A stretch of DNA of 59,706 nt, from NCBI GenBank assembly GCA_021324655.1, contig JAJPIP010000070.1, positions 1 through 59,706 of the forward strand. The letters are read 5' to 3'. The stretch is from Pseudomonadota bacterium. GTDB lineage: Bacteria; Chloroflexota; UBA5177. The position numbers and the translations under genes are program-made. Shown here in pieces: positions 43,513-54,830 of this stretch (position 1 is its first letter; every line of letters starts with the position of its first letter). The notes beneath the pieces are model-generated. The model was not told the origin of the DNA. It saw only the letters and a program-made list of their open reading frames with translations, and did no database searches.

Positions 43513-43540
43513 CGGGGCCGGTCCGCTGGGGCCGGCCCCG
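43513..43540. terminator. Hairpin terminator between rpsD and the S9 peptidase gene
   Basis: CGGGGCCGG (43513-43521) pairs with CCGGCCCCG (43532-43540), 10-nt loop, followed by CTGCTATTTC. It sits between convergent genes and may act in both directions. Confidence 0.6.
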
Positions 43541-43543
43541 CTG

Positions 43544-45562
<2,019 letters not shown>

Positions 45563-45568
45563 GCGGCT

Positions 45569-46801
45569 TTACCCCTGGGGCACAGCGCGGATGTGCTGCT
45601 TGCGTCCGCGGCTGAGCATGATGGCGCCGTTGTCGAGATCGGACAGGGAAACCCGGCAGTGAATGTCGCTTACCGGGCGCCCATTGACGGAGAGACCGCC
45701 CTGATTAATGAGAGCGCGCGCCTCATTGCCGGACGAGACGAGGCCGGCCTGTTTGAAGAGGTCGGTGACCGACATGCCCGCCTCCAGCCGTTCACGGTCG
45801 ATCTCGGCGGTCGGCACGGTCTCGGCGCTGCCGGCACCGGCAAACAGGGCGTGGGCCGCCTCCTGGGCCTGGCGTGCTGCCGCCTCGCCGTGCATGATCC
45901 TGGCCGCCTCGAAGGCGAGGATTTCCTTGGCCCGGTTGATCTCAGCCCCGGGCAGCGATCCCAGCTGCCGCACCTCGTCCATCGGGAGAAACGTAAAGAG
46001 CGCCAGGAACCGCGCCACGTCGGCGTCGGCAATATTGCGGAACCACTGGTAGTACTCGAAAGGCGGCGTTTTCTCGGCGTTCAGCCAGATCGTGCCGGCC
46101 GCCGACTTGCCCATCTTGGCACCGGTGCTCGTCTCGATGAGTGGCGTCACCAGCACGAACGCGTCGCCGCCTGTGACCCGCCGGATGAGATCGGCTCCCA
46201 TGATGCTGTTTCCCCACTGGTCGCTGCCCCCGACCTGAAGGATGGCGTCGTACGCCTCGTTGAGGTGGAGAAAGTCGTACGACTGAATCAGGACGTAGCT
46301 GAGCTCGAGGAAGGTCATGCCGCCCGCCTCCAGGCGGGTGCGGTACGCCTCGAGATCCAGGACCCGGTTGAGGCTGAAGCGCGACCCGATGTCGCGCATG
46401 AAGTCGATGAAGTGCAGCGGCTTGAGCCACTCGAGGTTGTTGAGGGCAAGGGCGCGCCCGTCCGAGAAGTCGAGAAACCGCTCGAGCTGCGGACGGATGC
46501 CGCGCAGGTTGGCCTCGATCTCGGCCTCGCTCAGCATGGGGCGTGAGGAGATGCGGCCGGACGGATCGCCGATCAGAGTGGTGCCGCCGCCGGCCAGCGC
46601 GATCGGGCGGTGGCCGCAACGCTGAAACCAGGCCAGCATCATCAGGTTCATGACGCTGCCGGCGTGCAGGCTATCGGCGGTTGCGTCGTAGCCCCAGTAC
46701 AGGGTGATGGGCTGCTGCGCCACAATGTCGGCGAGTTGTGGCTCGTCGGAGACATCCTGAATGAAGCCCCGCTCGCGCAGGATCTCTAAGACGTTATCCA
46801 T
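45569..46801 (-). CDS. tyrS: Tyrosyl-tRNA synthetase
   Basis: A 410-residue class I synthetase. The HIGH-type motif appears as LHAGS, KMSKS as KMGKSAAGT, and the tyrosine-binding region as YDATADSL and QSYDFLHLNEAYDAILQVGGSDQW. The C-terminal S4-like domain (GLVSSGNEARALINQGGLSV) binds the tRNA arm. No T-box leader or RBS is present; TACAAT five bases before the ATG suggests a leaderless transcript. It is the first gene of the operon with the S9 peptidase. Confidence 0.95.
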   Translation of the reverse strand: MDNVLEILRERGFIQDVSDEPQLADIVAQQPITLYWGYDATADSLHAGSVMNLMMLAWFQRCGHRPIALAGGGTTLIGDPSGRISSRPMLSEAEIEANLRGIRPQLERFLDFSDGRALALNNLEWLKPLHFIDFMRDIGSRFSLNRVLDLEAYRTRLEAGGMTFLELSYVLIQSYDFLHLNEAYDAILQVGGSDQWGNSIMGADLIRRVTGGDAFVLVTPLIETSTGAKMGKSAAGTIWLNAEKTPPFEYYQWFRNIADADVARFLALFTFLPMDEVRQLGSLPGAEINRAKEILAFEAARIMHGEAAARQAQEAAHALFAGAGSAETVPTAEIDRERLEAGMSVTDLFKQAGLVSSGNEARALINQGGLSVNGRPVSDIHCRVSLSDLDNGAIMLSRGRKQHIRAVPQG

Positions 46802-46806
46802 GCGTC

Positions 46807-46812
46807 ATTGTA
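46807..46812 (-). promoter_or_regulatory. -10 box of a leaderless tyrS transcript
   Basis: Minus-strand TACAAT, five of six matches to consensus, followed by GACGC and the ATG at 46801. No obvious -35 box. Confidence 0.55.
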
Positions 46813-46863
46813 GGGGCGCAGGGATGGCCGACCGTGACGTGCCGGCGTTGACCGTCGGGAGTG

Positions 46864-47454
46864 CTACCAGCGCTCTCGATGCAGGACGTTCTCCAGAGGG
46901 CGGCGGCCGCGCTTGAGTGATGGGGAGCGAACGTCCTCGGCGCCGTGGCCGATCATGGCGACCCCGATCGGCCAGAAGTCGTCCGGGATGCCGAGGAGGC
47001 GTTGCAGGGCGGGCGGGTCATGGGTACCGACGAAGGCGGACGCGAGTCCCTCATTGGTCGCGCCAAGCAGCAGTACCATCAGCGCGGCCCCGGCATCGGT
47101 GTGCCAGTAGGGAACCGGCCACTCGATCTCCCGGCCCTCCGCATCCAGCTTGTCCGGCTCACGGTAGCGGTCACGATAGACCTTCTCGCTGGTGCAGATC
47201 ACGACCTGCACGGGGGCTTCCGAGATGAAGGGGTGGAAACCGCCGGCGACGTATCCTTCTTCCCCGGCGATCTCGGCAACGCGCTTGCGGATAGTGGGAT
47301 CGGTGATCACGACAAAGGCAACGCCCTGGCTGAAACCGGCACTGGGGCCATGCTGTGTCAGCGCAATCAGGCGGTCAATCGTTTCCGCCGGGACCGGTTG
47401 CGGCGTGAAGTGGCGCACCATGCGACGCTGGCGAACGACATCGGTGAAGTCCAT
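46864..47454 (-). CDS. Nitroreductase family flavoprotein
   Basis: A 196-residue FMN enzyme. The FMN phosphate-binding start RRMVRHFTPQPVP, the LTQHGPSAGFSQGVAFVVI segment and the late WPIGVAMIGHG are typical. It would reduce nitro groups, quinones or F420-like substrates with NAD(P)H. The ATG at 47454 has AAAGGG at good spacing; an ATG two codons upstream is possible. No partner gene is adjacent. Confidence 0.87.
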   Translation of the reverse strand: MDFTDVVRQRRMVRHFTPQPVPAETIDRLIALTQHGPSAGFSQGVAFVVITDPTIRKRVAEIAGEEGYVAGGFHPFISEAPVQVVICTSEKVYRDRYREPDKLDAEGREIEWPVPYWHTDAGAALMVLLLGATNEGLASAFVGTHDPPALQRLLGIPDDFWPIGVAMIGHGAEDVRSPSLKRGRRPLENVLHRERW

Positions 47455-47640
47455 GAGCATGCCCTTTCTGTCTGCATCATGCCACGACGGGATGACAGGG
47501 CTGTGGCGATGTGAGAACCGCTGGAGAACGCGCTCCCGCGTCACACCGAGAGGATCATCCTCCGTGACTTCGTAGCGGGACCATGGATGCGGACAGGGGC
47601 CACGTCCCTGCGGAAATGGTGCGGTGATAGCGCTTTTGCT

Positions 47641-48747
47641 TTACCGGGTAACCACTGTTCGCACTCGATTCCAGTGCGTCCCGTCCGTCGTCCGGTATAG
47701 CTCGTTGCGGGCGGTGCGCCCTGGACCCACGCCCAGTGCGAAGCCCGTGTCGAGAGACACGAAATCCAGCTCAGGCGTGGTCTGGAAGCGCAGAGAAGCG
47801 GCGCGGCGCCAGCTTGCTCCGCCGTCGGTGGTCAGGTAGAGGTGATTACCGACGTAGGCCCAGGTGATTAGGGGCGAGAGGGCGAAGGCATCCGGCGACA
47901 CGAAGGGTTCGGGGGCGTGGAGCGGCGTGGTCGGCACCCAGGAGAGGCCACCATTGGAGCTGCGATACAGGACGAATGCGTTGGGTGGGCCGACTGATAC
48001 CGGCAACACCCCCTGCGTCCCGAAGAAGGCGGGTGGTGCGATGTTCCAGTAACCGGCGTGCTCCCCCCGCGGGACTGGAAGGGATTCTTGTATCCAGCGG
48101 CGGCCGCCGTCGGCCGAGCGGTACAACATGAGGATCCTGGGACCGGCACCGCAACCGCCGGCAGCGAGGAGGACGGATGGCGCGGCGAAGGAGATGCCGG
48201 CGAAGCCATCACAGGAGGTGAGGGCGCCCGGGGAGCGTTGCGCCATCCGGTTGTATTCGACCAGATTCCAGTGGTGTCCGCCGTCCGCAGTTGCATAGAC
48301 GTCGTTGGGGACGCTGCCCGCCGCGCCGCCCTCGCCCGTCAAGATGTAGCCGATGCGGTCATTCGGCCAGGACATGCTGATGGGCATCCCACGCAGCGAC
48401 GAGGACGTCGCCCAGTGCCGTCCCGCATCAGTGCTGAGCAGCACCGCTGAGCGCGGCAGGCCGTGATCGGTGACGAGAGGGGCGGCGACCCAGAGGTGAT
48501 CGGATCCGCGAACCGCCAGGTCAGCGCCCTCGAGAGTCACGCCGTTCGTCGGGACGGTGACCACCGACCACTGCTGACCGCCGTCGCTGGTGTGCAGCAG
48601 ATTGTGCGGTGAGAGCGCCCACCCGGAACGCTCCGTCACCATGTGGATCGTCATAAGCGTGACGGGACGGGCGCTCGCCGCCCCCTGGGCAGAGACGGCG
48701 AGCGCGGGAGTGAGGATGAGCGCCAGAGCAAGAATCCGAATCGTCAT
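47641..48747 (-). CDS. Exported protein with seven Asp-box (YCF48-like) repeats
   Basis: A 368-residue exported propeller protein with signal peptide ending VSAQG. Asp-boxes include TSDGGQQW, STDAGRHW, TADGGHHW, SADGGRRW, SSNGGLSW and TTDGGASW plus a shortened TTDGTHW. It is the fourth Asp-box protein in the window but has no lipobox. The start at 48747 has TAAGGA seven bases upstream; two ATGs upstream are less well placed. Its role is unknown; YCF48 relatives help assemble membrane complexes. Confidence 0.8.
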   Translation of the reverse strand: MTIRILALALILTPALAVSAQGAASARPVTLMTIHMVTERSGWALSPHNLLHTSDGGQQWSVVTVPTNGVTLEGADLAVRGSDHLWVAAPLVTDHGLPRSAVLLSTDAGRHWATSSSLRGMPISMSWPNDRIGYILTGEGGAAGSVPNDVYATADGGHHWNLVEYNRMAQRSPGALTSCDGFAGISFAAPSVLLAAGGCGAGPRILMLYRSADGGRRWIQESLPVPRGEHAGYWNIAPPAFFGTQGVLPVSVGPPNAFVLYRSSNGGLSWVPTTPLHAPEPFVSPDAFALSPLITWAYVGNHLYLTTDGGASWRRAASLRFQTTPELDFVSLDTGFALGVGPGRTARNELYRTTDGTHWNRVRTVVTR

Positions 48748-48901
48748 GTGCATGTCCTTACAACGCATGACGCCCCCTCTCAGTTACACAGGTGTCCCGG
48801 CCTGCGACGCGAGGCGCTGGCCAATTCCCTGCGGACGGGTCACGATCGCGGGGAGGCATCGCCGCCTGCATAAGCATCTGTTTGGGGGCGCAGGCCTCAA
48901 G

Positions 48902-48907
48902 TAGAAT
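48902..48907 (+). promoter_or_regulatory. Candidate -10 box of metH
   Basis: TAGAAT, five of six matches, 33 bp before the ATG at 48941. No good -35 box at the right distance. No cobalamin or SAM/SAH riboswitch consensus is recognisable in 48769-48940, so control by these is not supported. Confidence 0.4.
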
Positions 48908-48940
48908 TAGCTCTAGTTGACGTCGTTATCCGCCTGGAGA

Positions 48941-51900
48941 ATGCCTGTGTCCGACCGTCCCTCCTACCTCGCCACCCTCCGCGACCGTGTCCTGCTCTTC
49001 GATGGCGCCATGGGCACGTCCATTCAACGACATAACCTGACGGCGGAGGATTTCGGAGGGAAGGAAGGATGCAATGACTATCTGGTCCTGACGCGCCCCG
49101 ACGTCATCGAGGGTATCCACGCCTCCTTTCTGGAGGCCGGCGCCGACGTTATCGAGACCGATACCTTCAATGCCTCGCGTCTTCGCCTCGCCGAGTACGG
49201 CCTGGCAGATCGCACGTACGATGTCAATCACACGGCGGCTCAACTGGCTCGCCGCGTCGCCGACCGTTTCGCGACGCCCGACAAGCCGCGTTTTGTGGCC
49301 GGCTCCATGGGACCGACCGGGAAGCTGCTCTCCTCGGAGGACCCCGCACTCAGCGACCTGAACTTCGACGAGTTGTCGGAGATCTTTTATGAGCAAGCGC
49401 GGGCGCTGGTCGAGGGCGGTGTCGATCTCCTCATCGTCGAGACCATGTTCGACATCCTGGAGTTGAAAGCGGCCGTGTTCGGCATCCGCCGCTATCTCGC
49501 GGAAGCCGGGCGGTCCGTCCCCATCCAGACCCAGGTCACGCTCGACACCTCGGGTCGCATGCTCTTCGGCAATGACATCGCTGCCGTCTGCACGACCTTG
49601 CGGGCGCTGCGCGTGGACGTCATTGGCCTCAATTGCGGGACCGGTCCCGATTACATGCGCGAGCCGGTGCGCTATCTGGCCGAGCACTGCCCCGCGCCGA
49701 TCTCGGTCATCCCCAATGCCGGCCTTCCCATCAACACGCCGGAGGGCGCCGTCTATCCGGCGACTCCGGACGGCGTGGCCGATCTCCTAGGCTCTTTCGT
49801 AGAGGATCTGGGCGTCAGTGTGGTCGGCGGCTGCTGCGGCACCACGCCGGAGCACATCCGTGCGATTGCCGAGCGAATCGGTACGCGAGCTCCCCGTCCC
49901 CGTGACGTCACTCTCAGCCCCTCGGTGGCGAGCGGCGTCCGCTCCGTCACCCTCCATCAGGAACCGGCGCCCCTCCTCGTCGGCGAGCGCGTCAACTCGC
50001 AGGGGAGCCGCCGCGTCAAGCGCCTTCTCCTGGCCGATCAGTACGATGCGATCGCCGAAGTCGCGCGCGAGCAAGTGGACAACGGCGCCCACGTGCTGGA
50101 TGTCTGCGTTGCGCTCACCGAGCGGACGGACGAGGCGGAGCAGATGTGCGCGCTCGTCAAGAAGCTCAGCCTCAATGTCGAGGCGCCGGTGGTGATCGAC
50201 TCGACCGACGCCGACGTCATCGCCGAAGCCCTGAAGCGCACGCCGGGACGCGCCGTCATCAACTCGATCAATATGGAGAACGGCCGCGAGCGTATCGATG
50301 CCGTCCTGCCGCATGTCCGCGACCATGGTGCCGTCGTCGTCGCGCTCACGATTGACGAGGAAGGCATGGCGCGCGAGGTGGACCACAAGGTCCGCGTGGC
50401 GAAGCGCATCTATGAGATTTCCCTGAACGAGTACGGCCTGGCGCCGGAGGATCTCATCTTCGATCCGCTGACCCTGCCTCTCACCACGGGCGATCCCGCC
50501 GAGGCGAATACCGCGAAGGCGACCCTGGAAGGGATCAAGCGCATCGAGGAGGAGTGCCCGGGTGTTCTGACCCTGCTCGGGATCAGCAACGTCTCCTTCG
50601 GCATCGCCCCGCATGCCCGTGCTGTGTTGAACTCCGTTTTCCTGTATCACGCTGTGCAAGCCGGGCTCGATCTCGCCATCGTCCATCCCAAGGACATCAT
50701 TCCCTACGCCGAGATCCCGTCCGAGCAGCGCCGACTGGCTGAAGACCTCATCTACAACCGCCGCGAGGACGCGCTCGCTCGCTTTATCGCCTACTTCGAG
50801 CAGCATGGTCCCTCTCCGGCCGAGGACGAGACGGCCAATCCCATGGAGGGCATGACCGTGGAGCAACGCATCCACTACCGGATCCTCCATCGCAAGCGGG
50901 AAGGCATCGAAGCGGAGATCGACGAGGCTCTCACCCGGCAGGACGCCGTCGGCGTCCTCAATAACGTTCTCTTGCCCGCCATGAAGGAAGTGGGAGACAA
51001 GTTCGGGGCCGGCGAGTTGATCCTGCCGTTCGTGCTGCAGAGCGCCGAGGTGATGAAGCGCGCCGTCGCGCACCTGGAGCAATACCTCGAAAAGGTCGAG
51101 GGTGTCTCCAAGGGGACGGTTGTGCTGGCCACCGTCTTTGGCGATGTCCACGACATCGGCAAGAACCTGGTGAATACCATCCTCACCAACAACGGCTACA
51201 CCGTCCACGATCTGGGCAAGCAGGTGCCGATCAACACCATTCTCGACAGGGCGGTCGAGGTCAAGGCCGATGCCATCGGGCTCTCCGCTCTGCTGGTCTC
51301 GACGTCCAAGCAGATGCCGTTGGTGGTCAAGGAGCTCGACGCTCGTGGCCTCGACACGCCGGTGCTGGTGGGTGGCGCGGCCATCAATCGCGCTTTCGGC
51401 CGGCGCATCCTCTACGTGGACGACGACCGGCGCTACGATCCCGGCGTCTTCTACTGCAAGGATGCCTTTGAAGGGCTGGAGGTCATGGACACGCTGACCG
51501 GCCCGCGGCGGGACGACCTGGTGGTGCGCATCCACCGCGAGGCCGAGGAAGAGAAGAATGGCGTGCAGCCCGAGTTCCGAACGCCCACCCTTGTCGTGCC
51601 CAACCAGTGGCGATCCGTCGCGATCCCGCAGCCGCCCTTCTGGGGGGCGCGCACCATCCGTGACGTATCGCGCGATGAGGTCTTTAAATACCTGGCGCAG
51701 CGTTCACTTTTCCGCCTCTCCTGGGGTGGCAAGGGCGTGCACGGCGAGGATTGGACGCGCCTGCTGCGCGAGGACTTCCTGCCGCGTCTGCGCCGCATGC
51801 AGCGGGAGGCGGAGTACCTCGTGCCGCGTGCCGTCTACGGCTACTTCCCCGGCAATGCCGACGGCAACGACGTGGTCATCTTCGATCCGGACGACCCAAA

Positions 51901-52396
51901 CCGCGAGATCGAGCGCTTCCGCTTCACGCGACAGCCTACCGACGAGCATCTGTCGATCGCCGATTACTTCGCTCCCATCGACAGCGGCAGTCGAGACGTC
52001 GTCTTCCTTCAGTTGGTGACGGTTGGCGGGGAGGCCACGGAGCGCGTCGAGCGGCTGCAGGCCGCCGGTGACTATTCCGAGGCGTATTACACGCACGGCC
52101 TCTCGGTGGAGACGGCGGAAGCGATGGCCGAATACGTGCACGCGCGGATCCGGCGTGAGCTGGGGCTGGAGAAGAACCAGGGGAAGCGCTACAGCTGGGG
52201 CTATCCGGCCTGCCCGGATCTCACCGACCACGCCAAGGTGCTGCGTCTTCTGGGGGCGCGAGAGGCGATCGGGGTCGACGTCACGGCCGCGTACCAGCTC
52301 CTCCCGGAGCAGTCCACCGCCGCCATCGGCACCCATCATCCCGACGCCAAGTACTTCTCGGTCATCAGCCGTCTGCAGGAACTCACGACCGCGTAG
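48941..52396 (+). CDS. metH: Cobalamin-dependent methionine synthase
   Basis: An 1151-residue full-length MetH from the ATG at 48941 (GGAG just upstream; TTG at 48917 is another start). Domains in order: homocysteine-binding barrel (zinc ligands Cys232 and Cys298/Cys299 in [10 protein letters not shown]), methyltetrahydrofolate barrel (about 340-610), B12 cap and Rossmann domain with the cobalt ligand His737 in DVHDIGKN, and the C-terminal AdoMet-dependent reactivation domain (about 870-1151, [11 protein letters not shown]). It methylates homocysteine to methionine using methyl-THF, with self-contained reactivation. It stands alone. Confidence 0.96.
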   Translation: MPVSDRPSYLATLRDRVLLFDGAMGTSIQRHNLTAEDFGGKEGCNDYLVLTRPDVIEGIHASFLEAGADVIETDTFNASRLRLAEYGLADRTYDVNHTAAQLARRVADRFATPDKPRFVAGSMGPTGKLLSSEDPALSDLNFDELSEIFYEQARALVEGGVDLLIVETMFDILELKAAVFGIRRYLAEAGRSVPIQTQVTLDTSGRMLFGNDIAAVCTTLRALRVDVIGLNCGTGPDYMREPVRYLAEHCPAPISVIPNAGLPINTPEGAVYPATPDGVADLLGSFVEDLGVSVVGGCCGTTPEHIRAIAERIGTRAPRPRDVTLSPSVASGVRSVTLHQEPAPLLVGERVNSQGSRRVKRLLLADQYDAIAEVAREQVDNGAHVLDVCVALTERTDEAEQMCALVKKLSLNVEAPVVIDSTDADVIAEALKRTPGRAVINSINMENGRERIDAVLPHVRDHGAVVVALTIDEEGMAREVDHKVRVAKRIYEISLNEYGLAPEDLIFDPLTLPLTTGDPAEANTAKATLEGIKRIEEECPGVLTLLGISNVSFGIAPHARAVLNSVFLYHAVQAGLDLAIVHPKDIIPYAEIPSEQRRLAEDLIYNRREDALARFIAYFEQHGPSPAEDETANPMEGMTVEQRIHYRILHRKREGIEAEIDEALTRQDAVGVLNNVLLPAMKEVGDKFGAGELILPFVLQSAEVMKRAVAHLEQYLEKVEGVSKGTVVLATVFGDVHDIGKNLVNTILTNNGYTVHDLGKQVPINTILDRAVEVKADAIGLSALLVSTSKQMPLVVKELDARGLDTPVLVGGAAINRAFGRRILYVDDDRRYDPGVFYCKDAFEGLEVMDTLTGPRRDDLVVRIHREAEEEKNGVQPEFRTPTLVVPNQWRSVAIPQPPFWGARTIRDVSRDEVFKYLAQRSLFRLSWGGKGVHGEDWTRLLREDFLPRLRRMQREAEYLVPRAVYGYFPGNADGNDVVIFDPDDPNREIERFRFTRQPTDEHLSIADYFAPIDSGSRDVVFLQLVTVGGEATERVERLQAAGDYSEAYYTHGLSVETAEAMAEYVHARIRRELGLEKNQGKRYSWGYPACPDLTDHAKVLRLLGAREAIGVDVTAAYQLLPEQSTAAIGTHHPDAKYFSVISRLQELTTA

Positions 52397-52727
52397 GAGA
52401 CAGAGCGCCGCGCCCGCGGGGACGAGGGGCAGGGCGGCGGGACAGTGCTCCGCGAGGCCGTGCGGCCCGGGAACATGCATGTCCCGTCACCCCAAAAAGA
52501 ATGGGGCCGCAACTCGTGCGGCCCCGCGCTATGGATAGCGCCTGTTTAGCTCTCTTCGAGCCAGCTCCTTGTCAATGGCTGGAGCATTCTTTCAGACTGC
52601 CCGCCCCGGCACATCGTGTCGGGGCATTAGCAACCGGCTCGAGTCTGTCCCATCACAGCCATCGTAAGCCTCCCTACGTTCAACTGGCTGTTACCTGGTT
52701 CCATTGTTGCGCGCAAGTCCTCGCAAG
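52397..52727. other. 331-bp gap with hairpins, no gene
   Basis: No coding sequence is supported. It contains the palindrome ACATGCATGT (52473-52482) inside a longer imperfect GGG/CCC hairpin, the terminator at 52494-52525 and another hairpin GCCCCGGCAC-ATC-GTGTCGGGGC (52603-52625). The right part (52536-52727) is noticeably lower in GC than its surroundings. Confidence 0.6.
52494..52525 (-). terminator. Intrinsic terminator, minus strand
   Basis: GGGGCCGC (52503-52510) pairs with GCGGCCCC (52518-52525). On the minus strand the stem is followed by ATTCTTTTT. It would end the MFS-exporter transcript about 200 bp after its stop. Confidence 0.55.
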
Positions 52728-54083
52728 TCAAATTGGATTTCCCGCCGGTTCGGATGTCTCTGTTTTTGGCATCTGCACGCCACGGAGCGCGAGGGAGGCA
52801 TAGAGCGCACCGGCCAGAAAGAGGATGCCGCCTGCTGTGAAGATGGTATCGACGGGTCCGAAAGTCAGACCGAGCAGGTGGGCGTGGAAACCGTGCAGCA
52901 GCGTACTGTCAATGATCCCGGCCAGTCCGATCGACAGGATGGTAGCGAGGCTGATGGCGGGATTGAGGACGGCCTGGACCCGCCCCATCATCTGATTTGG
53001 CGTGACGCGCAAGACGATCGGCTGCACGGCAACGCTGAGGACGGCAATCGGCAACGCAGCAACGAAGCCCAGGACCAGGCCCCAGACAAAGCTATCGGCG
53101 CGGGCGTAGACGATGACGACACAGCCGGCCGCGAGGGCCGCTCCCCAGAAGGAGCGCAACAGGCCGACCCGCTCGATAACGAGCGGCGCCAGGATCGCGC
53201 CCAGGAGAAGGCCGGCACCGAAGCCGGCGCCGAGGAGACCGTACAACGAGAGCGAGGCGTGGAGGTTCTGCCGCACGAAGAAGACATCCAGGGCGTTTAT
53301 GGCGCCGCCGCCGAGCATGGCGATCACCGCCGTCACGGTTACCACGACCAGGATTCTGTTCCCCGACAGGAAGGAAAGCCCCTCCCGTAACTCGGCCGCG
53401 TACCCTCTGCGCTCGGTGCGGACGTCGCCCGCACCGTTGATGCCGGCAAGCCAGACGGCGACGAAGGAGACGAGAAACGAGGCGGCATCGGCCGCGAGGG
53501 CCCAACCTGGTCCCAGGGCAAAGAACAGCGGCGCGGCGATCGGCGGGCCGATCAGCGTGGCGAGCGGCATCGCGACCTGGCTGTAGGAAGAGGCTTTCGG
53601 CAAGTCGGCGGCCGGAACAATGCGCTGGATGATCGCGCTCCGGGCCGGCAGAAAGAACTGCCCGCAGGCAGTCGAGAGTGCAACCGTGACATAGATCAGG
53701 GCGAGTTGAATGATGGGCGCGAGGTGGAACCGCTCTCCGGGCAGCAGGCCGCTCCCAACGATCAAGATCGTGATGAGAGTGGCGCGTGCGGCGTCGCAGG
53801 TCAGCATGATCGTTCGGCGGTTCCAGCGGTCGACGAAAACCCCGGCGAAGAGGCCGACCGCGATCGTCGGAATGGCGGTCGCCAGCAGAACGCCGCTCAC
53901 TGCCGCCGGTGCCCATGCCTGGTGGCGGGCGAACCCGGCCGCTATCCAGAGGATGAGCGTGGTGTCGAAAAGGAAGTCGCCGAGCACCGACACGCTTTGC
54001 CCGGCCAGCAGGAACGTGTAGGTGCGAGTAATCAGCCAGGGAAACGACCGCGCCGGGACCGGTTGTGCCGCGCTAGAATCCAT
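52728..54083 (-). CDS. MFS efflux transporter (MFS_3 type)
   Basis: A 451-residue protein with twelve helices. The loop FAGVFVDRWNRRTIMLTCD between helices 2 and 3 is the drug-exporter type signature seen in macrolide and tetracycline exporters of the TetV/MefA group. The start is supported by AAAGGA seven bases upstream. The HTH regulator gene lies 58 bp upstream on the same strand, so the exporter is probably controlled by it. Substrate unknown. Confidence 0.88.
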   Translation of the reverse strand: MDSSAAQPVPARSFPWLITRTYTFLLAGQSVSVLGDFLFDTTLILWIAAGFARHQAWAPAAVSGVLLATAIPTIAVGLFAGVFVDRWNRRTIMLTCDAARATLITILIVGSGLLPGERFHLAPIIQLALIYVTVALSTACGQFFLPARSAIIQRIVPAADLPKASSYSQVAMPLATLIGPPIAAPLFFALGPGWALAADAASFLVSFVAVWLAGINGAGDVRTERRGYAAELREGLSFLSGNRILVVVTVTAVIAMLGGGAINALDVFFVRQNLHASLSLYGLLGAGFGAGLLLGAILAPLVIERVGLLRSFWGAALAAGCVVIVYARADSFVWGLVLGFVAALPIAVLSVAVQPIVLRVTPNQMMGRVQAVLNPAISLATILSIGLAGIIDSTLLHGFHAHLLGLTFGPVDTIFTAGGILFLAGALYASLALRGVQMPKTETSEPAGNPI

Positions 54084-54141
54084 TCCGCGTTCCTTTCTGT
54101 GATCGCTCCAGGGTGAGAGCAGGGACGCCGCCGCCTGATGG

Positions 54142-54726
54142 CTACTCCGTGTCGGCGGGGCCGGACGGCCCCGCCGGAAATCGCAGAAAAACGCAGTTAC
54201 TCTCTATCTCACCGGGAATGCCGCGGCGCGCCGCGTACTTCTCCACCAAACTCTCGACGGCCGCCAGCAGAGCCTTCCATTCTTCGTCCGTTGTCCAGAT
54301 CTGGGTTCGTGCCAGGGTGAAGCGGCCGGTGCCTTCGGCCGCCGCGGCCGCGTGCTGCACGGAGGCCAGGGCCTCCGTGGTGATGCCGTGCAGCAAGTCC
54401 CCGACAAGGGCGATCTGATTGTCAGGTGGAGAGGAACGCAGTAGGTGGGGGGGCACGACGATCGTCCGCGCGACGGATCGGTAGTACTTCTCCAGGATCC
54501 CGCCCTTCGCCCGCGTCGCGACGAGCCGGACCAGCCCCACGCGCTCCAACTCTCGCACGTGATAGTGCACCCGTGCCGGGGCGATGCCCAGAATGTCGCC
54601 GACCTGAGTGACCGTCATGGCCCGTTCAACCAACGGCTGCCAGATACGTTGCCGCGTTCCCTCGGCGATCGCCCGTAGCTGATCGGGCGACTCGATCTCG
54701 TACACCTCGGGGATTTCGTCAGTCAT
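54142..54726 (-). CDS. ArsR-like winged-helix transcriptional regulator
   Basis: A 194-residue protein. The N-terminal 85 residues are a winged helix (QLRAIAEGTRQRIWQPLVERAMTV, then VTQVGDILGIAPARVHYHVRELERVGLV) of the HTH_20/ArsR group, followed by an all-alpha ligand or dimer domain. It has none of the ArsR metal cysteines in the recognition helix. It sits just upstream of the MFS exporter gene and is preceded by a strong promoter overlapped by palindromes, which fits autorepression with derepression by the exported compound. Confidence 0.87.
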   Translation of the reverse strand: MTDEIPEVYEIESPDQLRAIAEGTRQRIWQPLVERAMTVTQVGDILGIAPARVHYHVRELERVGLVRLVATRAKGGILEKYYRSVARTIVVPPHLLRSSPPDNQIALVGDLLHGITTEALASVQHAAAAAEGTGRFTLARTQIWTTDEEWKALLAAVESLVEKYAARRGIPGEIESNCVFLRFPAGPSGPADTE

Positions 54727-54730
54727 TCTC

Positions 54731-54763
54731 TATCGATCAGGATTTCTTTATCGATAAAATCCT
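54731..54763 (-). promoter_or_regulatory. Operator of the HTH regulator-exporter operon
   Basis: The 12-bp palindrome TTTATCGATAAA (54747-54758) lies inside an outer inverted repeat AGGATTT (54739-54745) / AAATCCT (54757-54763). A further ATCGAT is at 54732-54737, 18 bp away. The site covers the expected transcription start and part of the -10 box, the right place for a repressor. Binding by the HTH protein is inferred. Confidence 0.65.
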
Positions 54764-54787
54764 ACTGCGCTCAGAAATCCATGTCAA
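54759..54787 (-). promoter_or_regulatory. Promoter of the HTH regulator-exporter operon
   Basis: Minus-strand TTGACA (54787-54782), a perfect -35, and TAGGAT (54764-54759), spaced by exactly 17 bp. Transcription would start near 54752, inside the palindrome. Confidence 0.8.
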
Positions 54788-54830
54788 TATGCATGTCTGT
54801 GGTGATGCCGGGATCCCGTACCCGGGACGG

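Noticed and set aside
46803-46850. GTAGGGGCGCAGGG near tyrS as another REP copy
   Set aside because: Only the first bases resemble the repeat families; there is no inverted partner or matching second half.
48769-48940. Possible cobalamin or SAH riboswitch before metH
   Set aside because: I looked for a B12 box and for the SAH aptamer core and saw neither; only a -10-like box is supportable.
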